Below, piece by piece: positions 1 to 16,155 of a DNA stretch of 64,000 nt (its first letter is position 1; every line of letters starts with the position of its first letter). A program made the translations under genes and the position numbers. The notes beneath the pieces are model-generated. The model did not search any database. It saw only the letters and a list, made by a program, of their open reading frames with translations, and was not told where the DNA came from. Source of the DNA: Paramecium tetraurelia. Taxonomy: Eukaryota > Ciliophora > Oligohymenophorea > Peniculida > Parameciidae. Location: positions 1 to 64,000 of the forward strand of contig NW_001799049.1 of NCBI RefSeq assembly GCF_000165425.1, written 5' to 3'.

Positions 1-482
1 CCGATGGACTAATTTCTATGAATGTTTAAAATATATTGGTTGACAGATCTATAATTATATTTATAAAATATTACTTAAAAACAAATTTTTACTCTTTATT
101 CCATTGATAAATCCATTTTATTACCAATGTATTCATATAAATTTTCTTACCCAACTTCCATTATAATGCATTGATTTTCTTTCCATTCAAAAAAGTCATA
201 TATTTTTATTAGTTGGCTTGGTTAATATTGCAAATTGTTTCCATTCTCGTACTAGTTTTAGTATTATATTAGTTTTATTAGAAAATCTCTCTCATTAGCT
301 TTCATGTTCTTTTGTATTTTAATTACAACTTATTAAGGATTATTGCCCCAATTCTCGGCATTAGCAAGATAAGCTGCACCTTCTGAGCCAGAACCAAGAT
401 GTTACTATAGCAGAAATCTCCTATTCTGATATTCTTTTGTTTTAGCTTCTACATAGCAATTTGACAATGAGTGATATTTCAT
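1..482 (-). CDS. protein kinase, N-terminal part (runs off left edge)
   Basis: Ciliate-code reading from ATG at 480-482 gives a kinase N-lobe. The Gly-rich loop reads GSGSEG, the beta-3 lysine lies in VVIK, and the hinge region reads IIMEVGQENLYEY. A 26-nt intron (49-74) follows the ICFQ codons; the next exon reads HSQKLVHR and then leaves the window just before the expected DIKPEN. The phase-0 intron sits at the same place as in the other kinases of this window, so the gene belongs to the same local family. The catalytic loop and tail lie outside the window, so activity cannot be judged. A Ser/Thr kinase of the Paramecium-expanded type is inferred. Confidence 0.85.
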
Positions 483-948
483 TTCTATTTCTATTAAGAT
501 TTATGATAAGCATTATATATTAGTTGGGCCCTAAATCTCTTTCAAAAAATGGTAACCCTATTGTTTTGCAATTCAATATATTATTGATAAGTTGACTCTA
601 ATTAAAAGCAATAATTTAGAAGAATTCATTAATTCATAAGAATCTTCAATTATCAATAGATATGAACTGTAATCTAATGAGCATCAAGATGACTCAACAT
701 CATTGAAGTCTAAAACTATGGTAAGCTATGAAATTATAAAAGCCTTTCTTAAATCATAGATTTTTTGTTTAATTAATTTAATATCCTCATTATACATTGG
801 AGAAAATAAATTGAAACAATAATCTAGTATCAATACAAAAATCAAAATATTGGGAGAGAATTTGGGGTTTAAATTAAGATGGTCAATATGAAATATTTTT
901 AATCCAATAATAAAGTATATAAATTATGCATTTTTAAGTATTCTCATA

Positions 949-966
<18 letters not shown>
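483..966. other. spacer with possible gene relic
   Basis: This 484-base gap lies between two divergent kinase genes. From about 540 to 890 the + strand has a TGA-free frame of roughly 110 codons with coding-like stretches rich in E, S, N and Q. It lacks a clear start, a recognisable domain or a proper intron. It may be a decayed fragment of an older gene or simply A+T-rich spacer; I cannot decide. Confidence 0.3.
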
Positions 967-3012
<2,046 letters not shown>

Positions 3013-3919
3013 TGAAGTAAATTAATATTGGATAATATTTGTTAATAAATAAATCTTTTTGCTTTATAGAGAATTAAAGTTGAATTATTAGATTATAAAT
3101 TTTCTATCTTTTTAATATGTTGATAATGAAAAAATATTATTTTATAACAATAAAGCCGTTTATCTTATAAATTTATAATAAATTATCTTAATTCAAATTA
3201 ATAGTCTCTTACTTGATACTTCTTAATATTTTTTAATAAAACCATGTAGATTTAACACTAATGATAAATTTATATATCAATTTAAAAAATTTAACTGTTC
3301 TTAAATTTAAGGAAGTATATAGAATTAATTAAACTTGTTGATTGTAATTCAAACTAATTATAATTTTAAGAGATTGTTTTACATGTCAAAAATTAACGGA
3401 TTGAAAATACTATATTTTCAATAATTATTCTTAATTATAGAATTACAATTTTAAGCTAATTATTATTCATACTTTCTACTTAAAAGATATAATTCAACCT
3501 TGAGTTTTATTATGATTTAATCCACTATTAGTTAATAAAAAATTTTATCAAATATTGTTTTATCAAAATATTATCAACAAAAAATAAAAAAAAACTGTTT
3601 TATTTTAAATATAACTTGAAAAATTATATAGCGCAGATGTCCTACTTACATGGCACATTGGACTTGTAATTATTAAATACTTCAAAATATCTATTCATAT
3701 TTAAAGAATGTAGATTAATATTATTTATATTAATACATATAATATTTCTAAATTTATAATCTACTTTCAAATTAATTGCTATCAATTTTTACCAATTTTA
3801 TCAATGAAAGTAGTTTTAGTGTGCTTTGAAAAATTCATTAACATACATTGAAGTTGTTGATATGGAATCTTTTTTTGGATTTAGTTTTTTATGCTTTTTG
3901 ATATATTCCCTCTTAACTC
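3013..3919. other. intergenic A+T-rich spacer
   Basis: About 900 bases between the kinase stop and the remnant tail of the inverted copy. It is very A+T rich, with TGA in all frames at intervals. A 190-codon TGA-free run exists on the + strand directly downstream of 3012, but its composition looks like random A+T-rich sequence. No gene, RNA or repeat is supported. Confidence 0.5.
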
Positions 3920-5945
<2,026 letters not shown>

Positions 5946-5959
5946 TATTTATTACGCTA

Positions 5960-6930
5960 ATCATTATAAAGTCTATAAAAATCCACTCTTTCTAACTTAA
6001 ACCTATTACGAATATTTGTAATCCACAGTCTTTCCTATATTATCTTTTCTTTCAACAACAATTTGCTAAATTAAATTGATAGATTACTTTCACTTTCTCC
6101 CTTCTTAATTGATTCTAATTCAGCTTGAGCAAGCATGAATTTTTCCTAGGTTTCATGATACTCTCTATTGAGAATAATGAATTTCTATTTCCAAGTTTCT
6201 ACTTCCTTAATTGATATTAATAATCAATAAGTACTTTAGAGAGATATGTCAGTTTTCAACAGTTACTTCTTCATGAGTGGTTTACAACTCATCAATATGA
6301 TGATGAGCATCGTCTAATTCCCCTCTAAGTAGATTAATATCTGCTTATAGTTGAGAAATGATGCCGTCCTATTTTGTAATTTATCTCTTGACATAAATGA
6401 CTATTGCTATACCTCTCTTTCAACAAGTGTGGTTTACAATGAAACCAAGCTTGAGCTTCTGGACAAATCATTTTTCTAGATTTGAGTCCTGAGCTCAGAA
6501 ATTGTCCTGTCTTTTTATGCATTGTTCTCATGTTCATGTTCTAATTGCTTTGACCATATGTAATTCTTTTTCTAATTTGGTTATCTAGATAATCCTAGTG
6601 ATATTTAAACTTATTCAGTGTCTGTCGCAATTTCCTTTACTATTTTTACTTCAGGTTATCTCATTTCCAGTTCAATAATTCCTGTTCTGAGTGCTTCAAC
6701 TTCTTTATTATTTACTTTCTTCTTCTTTTGCTCTTGACCTGAGGACATGGTTGATAGATTGGTTGTTGGGGCATAAGTAAGAAGGTAGGCAGATGGTAGG
6801 TGTACTGACTATATACTTTTTGGTAGATTTGATTCGATATAGGCAAATAGAATTGGCCATCCAAATCATAATTATAAGGCATTTATGGAGTTCCCACTTC
6901 GTAGTTCAATTACTCTGTTCCTGGATTCAT
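5960..6930 (-). CDS. coiled-coil protein, structure partly unresolved
   Basis: ATG at 6928-6930 (MNPGTEQL) starts a Pro/Tyr/Gln-rich leader. A second good ATG (MSSGQEQKKKK, near 6750) opens a charged coiled coil. A 26-nt intron near 6400 joins VERE to RQITKQDGIISQL. The coil then continues as QADINLLRGELDDAHHH, and after one unresolved break near 6250 as EVETWKQKFIILN down to about 5990. I could not find introns that join the leader and the break cleanly. No known domain is seen. The last frame has no TGA and runs straight into the kinase pseudogene at 5929. The start lies only 29 bases from the divergent gene at 6960. Confidence 0.5.
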
Positions 6931-6959
6931 AAAAATTCTCAGAAATAAAATAAATTAAA
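6931..6959. promoter_or_regulatory. 29-base divergent intergenic region
   Basis: The two start codons (6930 on -, 6960 on +) are only 29 bases apart, so any core promoter for both genes must sit in this A+T-rich strip or inside the coding regions. This rests on the MNPG start being right for the minus gene. With the MSSG start near 6750 the gap grows to about 200 bases. Confidence 0.4.
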
Positions 6960-9596
6960 ATGAAATTAAACGATCAAAATAGCAACAGTCAATTGACTAT
7001 CTTTCCCTCTGCTTACAATACAAATATGACTGCAGCATACAAATACTTATCAAGGGAGTCAAGTGTAATGAAAAACGATAAATCAATTTTAAAATCTCCA
7101 TCGTCCAACTAATTATATTGTGCATCAAATAGAGGGAGTGACAAGAAAGTGAGAATTCAAGAATCTGCTTCTAAAGGGTCAATACAATTTAAAAATTCAG
7201 CATAATTTGGTCGAACCTCAACTGACTTAATTTAAGTTCCTCCGATGAGAAGTCTTAACAGAGAGGATCGAGAAAAACTAATAGCCACTCTAATTCAATA
7301 GGTTAAATAGCAGAATTAATTAATTATACAATTGGAAGATAAAGCCTCACAGTAAGCTGAACAATTAGATGAGTTGAATCTATATAATGAGAAATATGAG
7401 CAAAAGGAAAAATGTTATGGAGAGATAATTTAAAATTAAAACAAAATAAATTAAAGAAGTAAAATCATTATAGATATTGATTAGTCCATTAGATAGCAGA
7501 GCTCAGGGAATTGGAGTTTAGATAAACAAATGATCATTTAGACATCTTAAATTAGATATACGAGGATGAGGTTGATATGGATATGGCGATTAAATGGAGA
7601 AATGCCAGATTGAAATTCAATTTTCTGGATGCATTATCCAAGGCTGCTAAATACTCTAAAAAGTTGAATAAAATTGTATTAAGAAAATAGAATCAAAAAT
7701 TGAAAGAGTGTTTTAAGGGGTGGAAATATTATATTCAAAATAAATCTTTATTGACTTAATTTAATGAAGTAAGAAATCTAAGGATTGTAATTAATTTCTG
7801 GATGAAATGGAAATAATAAATTTAGGATAAAAAAGAGTATTGCAAGAATCTCAAAACAGCAATTCAATTTAATAATCAGAATTTAAAAACAAAATGCTTT
7901 GGAAAATTGAAATAGAATTATCTAAAATATAATTTTAGTCTTAAGGACTTTTAGTAAATCACCTAATCTGCTATTGATGAATTTAAGAGAATCAAATTGT
8001 TTAAAGTACTAATTGACATTATTCTAGGTTTTCAGTTAGTGGATTCTCTGGATTAAGAAAGAGAATTAGAAATAGTAAATAATATATCAACACATTAATA
8101 ATGGACGCACTAAAATGATGAAAGGAGTGATCAGATTTTTGAAATAGAATTGTGATTTTCATAAGGAAAGAGCTAATAAAATAGTAAAATAGAGAGTTTA
8201 GACGAAAGTATAAAAACTTTTTAATTAATTGAAACAAAATTGGAAATAAAATAAATATAGAGAGAATTAAATCAAGTTAAATAGGAATTTCTTTATTAAG
8301 TTTAGACAAGTCAAAAAGTGGATAAGAGAGTATTAAAAGTTATCGAGATTGAATCAGATAAGCATTAAAGTAGTGAAGAAGAGGGAGATCTAATTTTTAT
8401 AAGGATGTATTGAATTTAATTGATTGTAGTATTTGATGCTTTGAAAAACAATGCTTACTATAGGAAAATGAAGAGATAAAATGAAATATTGTTGAATAAG
8501 AAGTATGATAATCGAGTATTGAATTGGGCATTTATGCATTGGTTAAGCAATCTCTTAAAGAAGAAGAATTTATTGGTAAAAGAATAGAATGTAGTCATTT
8601 TGAAACAAAAGGATATTGATTATTAGTAATAAAATGATGTATAGAACTTAAAATAAATGTACAATAGTGTCTAATAGGAATTGGGAAGTTAGGAAGAGTA
8701 AATCAATAATTATAAAATATTGATATCTAATCAAAAAGAAGTAGAGCATCAGTTGTAAATGCAATAGTATTTAAAAATTGAATAATTAGCGATTATTTGA
8801 AATAGGAGTTGGTGTAAACAAAGGATCAATTGGTTCACTATTAGATCAAGGGTGATGAAGTAAGGATTTTGAAAGAGTAGTATACATTAGCTTAATAATA
8901 GTTGAAAGAGTTGAGAATGCAAAAAAGATGTATTATTAAATTTCATATGATTAAGTGGGATCTCCAATTAGAAATTTATAGAGTAGCGGGATAAATGGAG
9001 AATAGGATCAATTAAGGAAGTAGGTGGAGATCAGTTCTACATTGCTGAACGATCAGAAATAAGAGTATAATTCATTGTAGATGGAATATTCGAAAGTAGT
9101 GGGAGATTACGAGAAGAAGATCAAAGACATAGAGAAATACTTTGTGGATTTATGTGACAAATAGAAGTTGTAGATTGAGAGATGTAATTAATCCAATATA
9201 TGGTAGTGTTGAAAGAGAATCAATCTATTAAAATTGAAAACCAGCAGAATGTTGTTTCTAGGAATAAATTAATGGATGAATTGAATATGATACATGAGTC
9301 ATTTAGAGAGGAGATTCCACAATAACATCGCACTAATTTTCAGACTCAAGATTCTTATGAATAATAATAGTATGGGTAGAATCAAAGATTAAAGTCAAAT
9401 TTATATAGTCAGACATCACCAATTTCAGTAAATTAATATTCTCAAAATTCTCCATAAAAATAAGTCTAGATTGAAGATAGGTATGTATAATGTGTTATCA
9501 TTATCAAGAAGGATAAAAGAAGAAGCATACAATTTAAGAGAAGATATAAAAAGGCGATTGGCTTCTTTAAAGACTCAGATGGATTGCTAATTGTGA
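6960..9596 (+). CDS. Sfi1-like (centrin-binding repeat type) protein
   Basis: An 823-aa model with seven introns (7459-7484, 8039-8057, 8407-8429, 8767-8789, 8983-9005, 9184-9206, 9481-9508). After a Ser/Asn-rich head and a short coil come repeated helical units with a hydrophobic-x-x-W or F pattern, for example CFKGWKYY, FWMKWKQQ, CFGKLKQN, LFNQLKQNW, FFIKFRQVKKW and LNWAFMHWL, spaced about 25-40 residues. This is the look of Sfi1 repeats, which bind centrin in basal bodies and the infraciliary lattice. A long Gln-rich coiled coil and a charged tail follow. Family assignment is by repeat pattern only. The 19-nt intron is unusually short but is the one that keeps the repeats in frame. Confidence 0.75.
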
Positions 9597-9661
9597 ATTT
9601 GTTATAATATTTTTAATCTATAAATAAATACTAACTATTGAGAAATCCTATCCAATAATTG

Positions 9662-10329
9662 ATGTAGAATTCTCAAACCACAAACATATTATTTGTGAGA
9701 CATGCTTAATCATCTTAGAATATTAGGTGATACCTTATGTGATTGGTTAGAGAATAGATTAACAGCCAGAGTCATATTCTAAATTAAGGAAAACAACAAG
9801 CAAATATATTATTATAATCATTATTACCATTTCGTGATCAATATAAGGAGTGTATGCAACAAATTCGAGATGTGTAAAGAAACTGTTTAAATTAGTTTAG
9901 GGTTTCCGAATGACTAACTAATAATTGAAGATTCTTGATTGAGGTTTTTTATAATATTACAGAAGAGATGTAGAATATACTTTTGAGTCCCATCAGTTAG
10001 GATTTAAGGCTTAGTAATAAACTTAAGAAAGGGGCAATAAAATTGGGGGTTGAGAAATGTAATTAGAATGGAACCTATTTGATGTTTAACAAGGAGTAAA
10101 ATAAATCATGATAATTAAAAGGGATTAATATGTAGCATAAATTGTGATTTTGGATTGCAGGATTCATTAGGGAATTGCGATTGTGTAGGTTTGGAATATG
10201 ATAAGGAGAAAAAATAGATGAAATAAATAATATTCGATTGGGATTTCCATAGGAAGAGAGTTAAATAGAAATATGATTTTGAATTATTTATATAATAAAT
10301 TTACGTATATAAATATGGATAAATTTGAG
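9662..10329 (+). pseudogene. histidine-phosphatase (PGAM-like) paralog, frames disrupted
   Basis: ATG at 9662 gives NILFVRHAQSSQN, the RHG-type phosphohistidine motif with Ala in the third position. A possible 24-nt intron follows, then NQGKQQANILLQSLLPF, and near the end GNCDCVGLEYDKEKK, which parallels NCSCIGLELD in the next gene. Between them the reading switches frame several times with TGA codons; some may be introns I could not place, others look like indels (LTARVI versus ILNQGK). No intact catalytic second His region can be read. I treat it as a decayed tandem paralog of the gene at 10315; an unresolved intact gene is the alternative. Confidence 0.5.
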
Positions 10330-10990
10330 TCTTTAAAAGTAGATATAGAGAAAATCTTAGATTCGGATAAAACAGTGCTAATCTTCATTAGACATGGAGA
10401 GACGGAAGCTAATTTTACAAAATAACTGAGTGGTTGGCATGATGTCAAGTTGACAGAATTGGGTTGAATTTAGAGTCTATTATAGGTTTAAATGAAGGGA
10501 AACAATTATCAAAAGCATTTTAACCATTAAGGGATCGATTTGCAGGGATCTACTGTTCAGATTTAAGCAGAGCAAGAGTGACTGCTGAATTAGCCTTAGG
10601 ATCAGGAGAAAAGATATAATAAAGTATGGAATTAAGAGAACTTAATTTTGGGGATCATCAGAATAAGGTGTATTCTGAGGACAACAAATGCATCTACGAG
10701 ATCTTGTTCACTCAGAAATATCAAGCACCCAATGGAGAGAATTGGAATGATGTGAGGAATCGAATAATGAAATACTTGAGATCTCAGATTCATAGTAAGG
10801 GGGTCTATTTGATTTTCACTCATGGAGTATGCATCATTATTGTATATTTAAGGGAGCCATCTTCTCTATGACTCATTAATTTGGGTATACGAACACTATA
10901 AAGAATTGTTCATGCATTGGTTTGGAGTTGGATATCAATACTCTAGAAATAATGAATTAATTATTTTATTGGGAATTTCCCAATTAGTGA
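10315..10990 (+). CDS. histidine phosphatase superfamily (phosphoglycerate-mutase-like)
   Basis: A 208-aa product with introns at 10463-10485 and 10827-10852. LIFIRHGETEAN carries the catalytic RHG signature. YCSDLSRARVTAE is the conserved S-D-x-x-R-x-x-x-T block, and LIFTHGG supplies the second catalytic His. Length fits small PGAM/cobC-type phosphatases, which use a phosphohistidine intermediate; the substrate cannot be told from sequence. It directly follows a decayed relative, so the pair probably arose by tandem duplication. The start may overlap the end of that relative. The missing signal peptide suggests a cytosolic enzyme. Confidence 0.85.
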
Positions 10991-11081
10991 ATTACTCGAT
11001 TTATTTAATATTTACAGATGATAACGATTAATATTTTACTAGTAAAATATTCTGATTAAAAACAACATAAAATAAAGTGAT

Positions 11082-12129
11082 TCATTAATGATCTCCCCCA
11101 TAAAGTTTCTTAAATTTTTTCAGCCTGTTGCATTCCTATATATTATGATCTTTGCTATAGAAAATCTCCATCTATTTAATGTCTTGATGGTAAACCGAAA
11201 AAAACTAAATATAGAACGAAATCACTACATATCCGAAATACGTCTAAGAATCGATGTCAGTGTAACACCCATAGCCTTTGAAATGATTATTTCTGAATTC
11301 CCCTTTGAAATAACTAAAATCTGGCCAGGTCATCAAACCTTATCCATGCATCAGTCCTTATTGTACTTATCCACAATATCTAAAAATAGGTTAGTATAAT
11401 TACCTTCTGCCGTCTGGAAACGTAAACTAACCTCTCCCATCAATTATTCCAGCTTTAAATTAACCTTCATATTTAATTCCATTTTTTCTCGTTTCAATTC
11501 CATTACCTGAGAGTCTGTTATCACTCCAATACCCTGAATAACAACAAAAACTACCTCTAACCTCTTTTTTTTTATTTTTAAAAACTCCGAATCCATTCGC
11601 TTTATTATCAATTAGATGACCTTCAAAACTAGAAATAGCTTATTAAATTACACATCTCCATTTGAGTAGATCATCCGTGCAGGTCCATTAGCCTTGTCAT
11701 TCTACCAAAAGCTAACATAACTCCCTTATAGTTACCTTTCCAAATAATTTCCTTCAGTCAACCAATGTTATTTTCCTACTCCATTTCGAATCCCATTTAT
11801 CACTGAACCATAAAATATAGAACCATCAGAACATAAAAGATATGAGTAGTTAGAAGTATTCGTGTCCATCTATTCTATAGCTTTAAAAGTTCCCAATTCA
11901 TTTATTTGCTCCTAAACTTCAGGTCTCAATTAACCCAAACTTGTAATTTCTTATCCGATATTACAAAGAGATTAGGAGAAGTCCTCTAAACTACCTTACG
12001 TTTTAATATTCTTGTTATCTTCAAATTATATCGAATAGGCATACTTTTATATTGTTCAGCTATATTGATCGATAGTTAAGTGCTTTAAATTGATGTCTTG
12101 GAAGTATTACTATTACAAACACAACCCAT
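11082..12129 (-). CDS. MORN-repeat protein
   Basis: A 324-aa model with introns 12019-12044, 11629-11651 and 11205-11228. The start MGCVCNSN has the Gly2 and Cys3/Cys5 pattern of N-myristoylated, palmitoylated membrane-anchored proteins. Downstream are MORN-type units: GSVINGIRNGVGKQHW, GSYVSFWQNDKANGPARM, GHLIDNKANGFGVF, GQFKAGIIDGRGQFTFPDG, GEFRNNHFKGYGCYTD. MORN repeats often bind lipids or act as scaffolds at the cell cortex and cilia. A membrane-associated scaffold is inferred. The last exon, after the third intron, has no recognisable motif. Confidence 0.8.
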
Positions 12130-12186
12130 TTTATAATATGATATATATATTTATCATTTTAAATAAAAATGTAAGACTTATAATAG

Positions 12187-12556
12187 TCAAGTAAAATTAA
12201 TTTGATTAATCATGCTCAATTTATTTAATCCTCTTGAAACACTCCTCAATTTAATATTAAACCAACACTTTTCCATCTAATTAATAATTTATTAATATTT
12301 CATCCATTAAATTATACTTGCCTGAATTGCAGTTCGCTATCTTTTCATGGCCTAGCTCTACCATTTTTCCTCCATAGGCTTCACTTCTACAAATCCATCA
12401 AAAATCAACAATTTTACTTTCTGTGCTTAGACTAACTTAATTATTCAACGAGTACTTAAAATATTTTTTGATACTATTCATTCATTATTCTAGTTGATAT
12501 ACTCTAATAAAATAAGCAATTTTTTCCTCTCCTCCCTTAGTTAGCACAGTCTTCAT
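12187..12556 (-). CDS. small unknown protein
   Basis: ATG at 12554-12556 starts MKTVLTKGGEEKIAYFIR. Introns of 29 nt (12474-12502) and 31 nt (12387-12417) are clear and join YQKIFQVLVEQLSQSK to KSEAYGGKMVELGHEK. The final part (KYNLMDEILINYQLDGK) needs a third intron of 22 or 25 nt to reach the TGA at 12187-12189; without it the frame runs into the next gene. About 95 aa. I do not recognise a family. No signal peptide or membrane segment. Confidence 0.5.
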
Positions 12557-12703
12557 GATGGCATATCAATGTAAAATAATTATATTTTTTATTATAAAAT
12601 AAGTTTGGCTTAATTAATATCATTTATTAATCCACACAATTACGTATTTCTAATTTCATTTGTTAATTATTAATAAACCACCTCCTTTCACAGATTTTAC
12701 GAT

Positions 12704-13206
12704 ATGATTATTAATAATTATTTGCTGATTAATCATGACTTAGATGTGATTACTAGTCAACGACCTCCGACAGTCGTAATTGAAGATCAATTTAAATGCC
12801 TTAATAATACCAATTTTTCAAGAACTTTTAGAAAAACACAATTACTTCGCAAATTAGACACAAAATAAAACAATACTAACATGATGTCATCGACAAAACT
12901 AAAACCAATTACAACATCCCAAAGCCTAATTTGCCTGAGTCTCAAGACACCAATCTATGAAGCAAAGGAGAAAAAATTGGAACTAGCTAATTTAAAAATG
13001 GGGAAGAGAATGAAGAGATAAACTGCATGCTAAACAGATTGTTTTGATAATAATATATATTTCAGAAAAACACTCTCCTCTAATTGTAAATATCAAATCA
13101 CAAATATTTATTAGTCTAATAACCAGGAAAAGCATTTTTCTATGCAACATTGTAAAAATCTAAAATTGACTTTTACAAGGTAGATGGTTAAACAAAATAA
13201 AAATGA
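12704..13206 (+). CDS. unknown protein, convergent with thioredoxin-fold gene
   Basis: ATG at 12704 gives MIINNYLLINHDLDVITSQR, then a basic, Ser/Thr/Asn-rich chain with a cysteine-containing stretch (TACQTDCFDNN). The end depends on an intron beginning at GTAAAAATC after MQHY: a 32-nt version stops at 13206, a 28-nt version at 13265, which would overlap the opposite gene. About 156 aa. No known domain, no membrane segment. Open frame and codon use support coding; function unknown. Confidence 0.55.
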
Positions 13207-13231
13207 TTATATTTTATAACCCTTATAAAAT

Positions 13232-15003
13232 TCAAAGATTGTCAATAAGCTTTGTTAAGAAGTGAAGCATTTTCGATTCATCTCCTGGATTTATCTTATT
13301 TTGTACTAGATCTGCTTATTTAATTTTCCCATCATACAAGATATAGATCTACGGGGCTTGAATTGGAGATGGCAACACTTGGGATTCATTTAAAATATTA
13401 TATCTAATTGTTAACAAAGCTAATACTTTCTCAAAGTGATGTTTTTAAAGTTCTAAACATTTTTAACTCTATAAGGATTTGGATTGAGGATATTCTAAGC
13501 AATTTTATCCAAGGTTTCAGCAACTGTATTACAAGCTGCACATCCTGGCTTATAAAAATAAAGGAAATCAAAGCCTGACAACTCCAAGTTATTCGCAGTT
13601 ATGGTTTGTAATTTTTCCAAAGGGATCTTAACAAATGTTTTTTCATAGTATTCTTCTCTATAATTATCTTATGGTTCTAAGTTTTATATCTATAATTTGG
13701 TTGTTTAAACAATAAATTGTTTTAATCTATTGACAGTTAATTTATCTTCAAAAGAGTATCTCTTACATTATTTGTATTGATCATAATTACTTTCCTACTG
13801 TCCTAAATGTACAATATTAAAGGAATTGGTGTAAGTTTGATGTGAATTTAGATCAAATAATCTGACATCATCTGTAATTCCATTATTCACTATTCCAAAA
13901 TACGACTAGAGTAGATCTATATTATCTGAATAAATGATTCCAAATTTCTATTAGTATTCAGCGTTCATGGATCTCTTTACATTCACCAATTTTCTGATTA
14001 TCTTTTCCTTTACTTCCTTCTAAGTATGATAAATCATGATATATTGGACACCCATTTGTTTGTAGATGAGCAATTAGGAATCCATTTATTGTTTGTTGAA
14101 GACGTAATTGACATAATTATTGGATGTCAAAGTCAATCTTTGTACAAGTTTTTGCAGATTCAATTATTGACCTGCCTACTCCTATGATCCCAAGATATAT
14201 CCAGAAATGGAATCATATTTCTTCTTTATTCTAAAAGTATCAGCTGTCTCTATATTAGGGTCTGGTTCAATTTTGTTCATGCAATACTCTTTGGCATTGT
14301 GAAAGAAGGATGACTCTTTTGAGTTGAAGATGCTGGTCTATTTGAGTACGTAGACTTCTCCTATATCATTCGCAGATAAGTTGAATTCATCAGCCACTGT
14401 TTTATCCTTGATGACGTAATACTGAGCCTCTCTATTGTAATCTAGATACCTGAGTTCTCTGAATTGTTCCTCCAATTATTGGGGATCTTTGTAATTACGC
14501 TATTTGAATGTGTCAAATTTATTAATTTATTCTTCTGATTTTACTATAGCTTATTAAGGGATGTAACTCAATACAACCTTAGCATCCATTTGATCTATTA
14601 GGTTAATGGCCTCTTATTTACTGCTTAGAGTCTATAAGGGAGTCAAAAAATTAAGCAATTTCAAATAGTCTTCCTCTCCTCTTATTTTCAATAGCAGACA
14701 TCGGTGTTGGTTGACTGCAATCAAATCATAATCATTGAAGGCACCATCATATATACAGAATTTCACAGACAAATGTTTTGGTAGATCTTCGATGATGTCT
14801 CTGTTTAGAATGATGATAGTGTTGGTAAAATACTATGGATTTGCTAAGACTGCATTGACATCTTTTTCATTTATGATTTTCATGTTTTGCATAGTAATTT
14901 GGGAACATCTGAATTTCTATTGTTAATTATAGACTAGAGCCAAACAAGTTGCAAGTTGTGTGAATTTTAACAATTTAGGTATTAATCTAATTGTTCTAAA
15001 CAT
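13232..15003 (-). CDS. large thioredoxin-fold (PDI-like) protein
   Basis: A 580-aa reading with one 29-nt intron that joins NPYRVKN to KVLALLTIRYNIL. The N-terminus is hydrophobic (LLKFTQLATCLALVY), compatible with a signal sequence or anchor, though a possible 18-nt intron there is uncertain. The middle is divergent with no active-site motif. Near the C-terminus FLYFYKPGCAACNTVAETL is a thioredoxin active site (CAAC), followed by the strand pattern IYILYDGK. The layout (long divergent region, one C-terminal redox domain) fits a PDI-type oxidoreductase of the secretory pathway. There is no KDEL-like tail: the end is KLIDNL. Redox activity is inferred. Confidence 0.7.
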
Positions 15004-15472
15004 TATAATTATTTTTTAGTTTATATTGAAAAAAACAACAAAATATTATAATTAATTAAACAAGGAACACAAAGGTTATTTGTAATTGAGTTAATCTGAA
15101 ATTCAAACATAAATAAATGAAACATTTGATTTATGATTCCAAAAAATGACATAGATATTAGAATATAATCGACAAAGATATTAAATTGAATATAAGAAAA
15201 TGAGACTATCATATAGTTGGCATAGATTGACTAGAAGAGCAAAGATCATTTTTCAAATGTAATAACATAAATCTTGAATGAAAATAAGAAGTGTTTCTCC
15301 ATAGACCAAATATAATTTAATTTAAAATTAACAAAACTAGTAGTTGGATATATTATTCTTAATCTATTAGTAACTAAAAATCTCTAAGAAATAATCATAT
15401 ATACATTTTACATCATGATTGCCAAACACTCTTAATATTAAATCATAATGTACATATAAATAATTCATATGT
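15004..15472. other. intergenic region
   Basis: About 470 bases between a gene start on the minus strand and the 3' end of the ankyrin gene. A 63-codon hydrophobic minus-strand frame exists at 15021-15212, but it has no domain and looks like A+T-rich noise. Nothing else is supported. Confidence 0.4.
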
Positions 15473-16155
15473 TCATTAATTTGTTTATTGTCCTTCAGCT
15501 GAAATCAATGCCATCAATTCAACCATCACATCATTTATTGGTGCATAAATTTAATTTTATTTCTCCAAAGAATTTACACAAGAAATTCGAAATATATGCA
15601 AAACATTATGTCCAAACTTTTCTTAATCATAATTAGTACTTTATTAACTAGATTCCAATTGATTTTATCAGAATGTGTTTGAATTAATTAGGATAATAAT
15701 TGCGATTGATGAAACTGGGCCGCTTTCATTATTGGTGATTCTCCTCCCTTGCATTAATATCAATTATACAATTGTTTGAATATTGGGTGATGCCTTTGAT
15801 TGAATTAAATAATCCACTATTGCAAGATTGCCAATTGCACATGCGAAATGAAGCGGAGTTCTTCCAAGCTAATTTTTACATTACAAATTACTAAGTCCTG
15901 TTGATCAATGTCGGCCTTCTAGATTGCCACTAAAAATTGAACCAAATTCAAATTCCCATTGCTTGCTGCCTAATGCAGAGCTGTTATGCCTTGGTTTGTT
16001 AAGGCGATATTAACATTAATTTCGATTTTTGGGGAATTAAAAAATTACACTATTTATTCGTTTTTATCTAATATCGATATTTGAAATATACTCTACATGA
16101 TTGCTAACCAGAGAGCGTACTTAAGCTGATCGACCTATTATCTTTGATTGGCCAT
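15473..16155 (-). CDS. ankyrin-repeat protein
   Basis: A 196-aa model with four introns of 22-24 nt (16068-16091, 15869-15891, 15748-15769, 15617-15639). Ankyrin units are plain: NQGITALHQAASNGNLNLVQFLV, LGRTPLHFACAIGNLAIVDYL, GGESPIMKAAQFHQSQLLSQL, and a weaker last unit FGHNVLHIFRISC. About four repeats and no other domain, so it is probably a small protein-protein adaptor. Introns fall within or between repeats. The partner is unknown. Confidence 0.85.

Noticed and set aside
11088-11399. 103-codon + strand frame
   Set aside because: Antisense of the MORN-repeat gene, which has clear repeats and introns.
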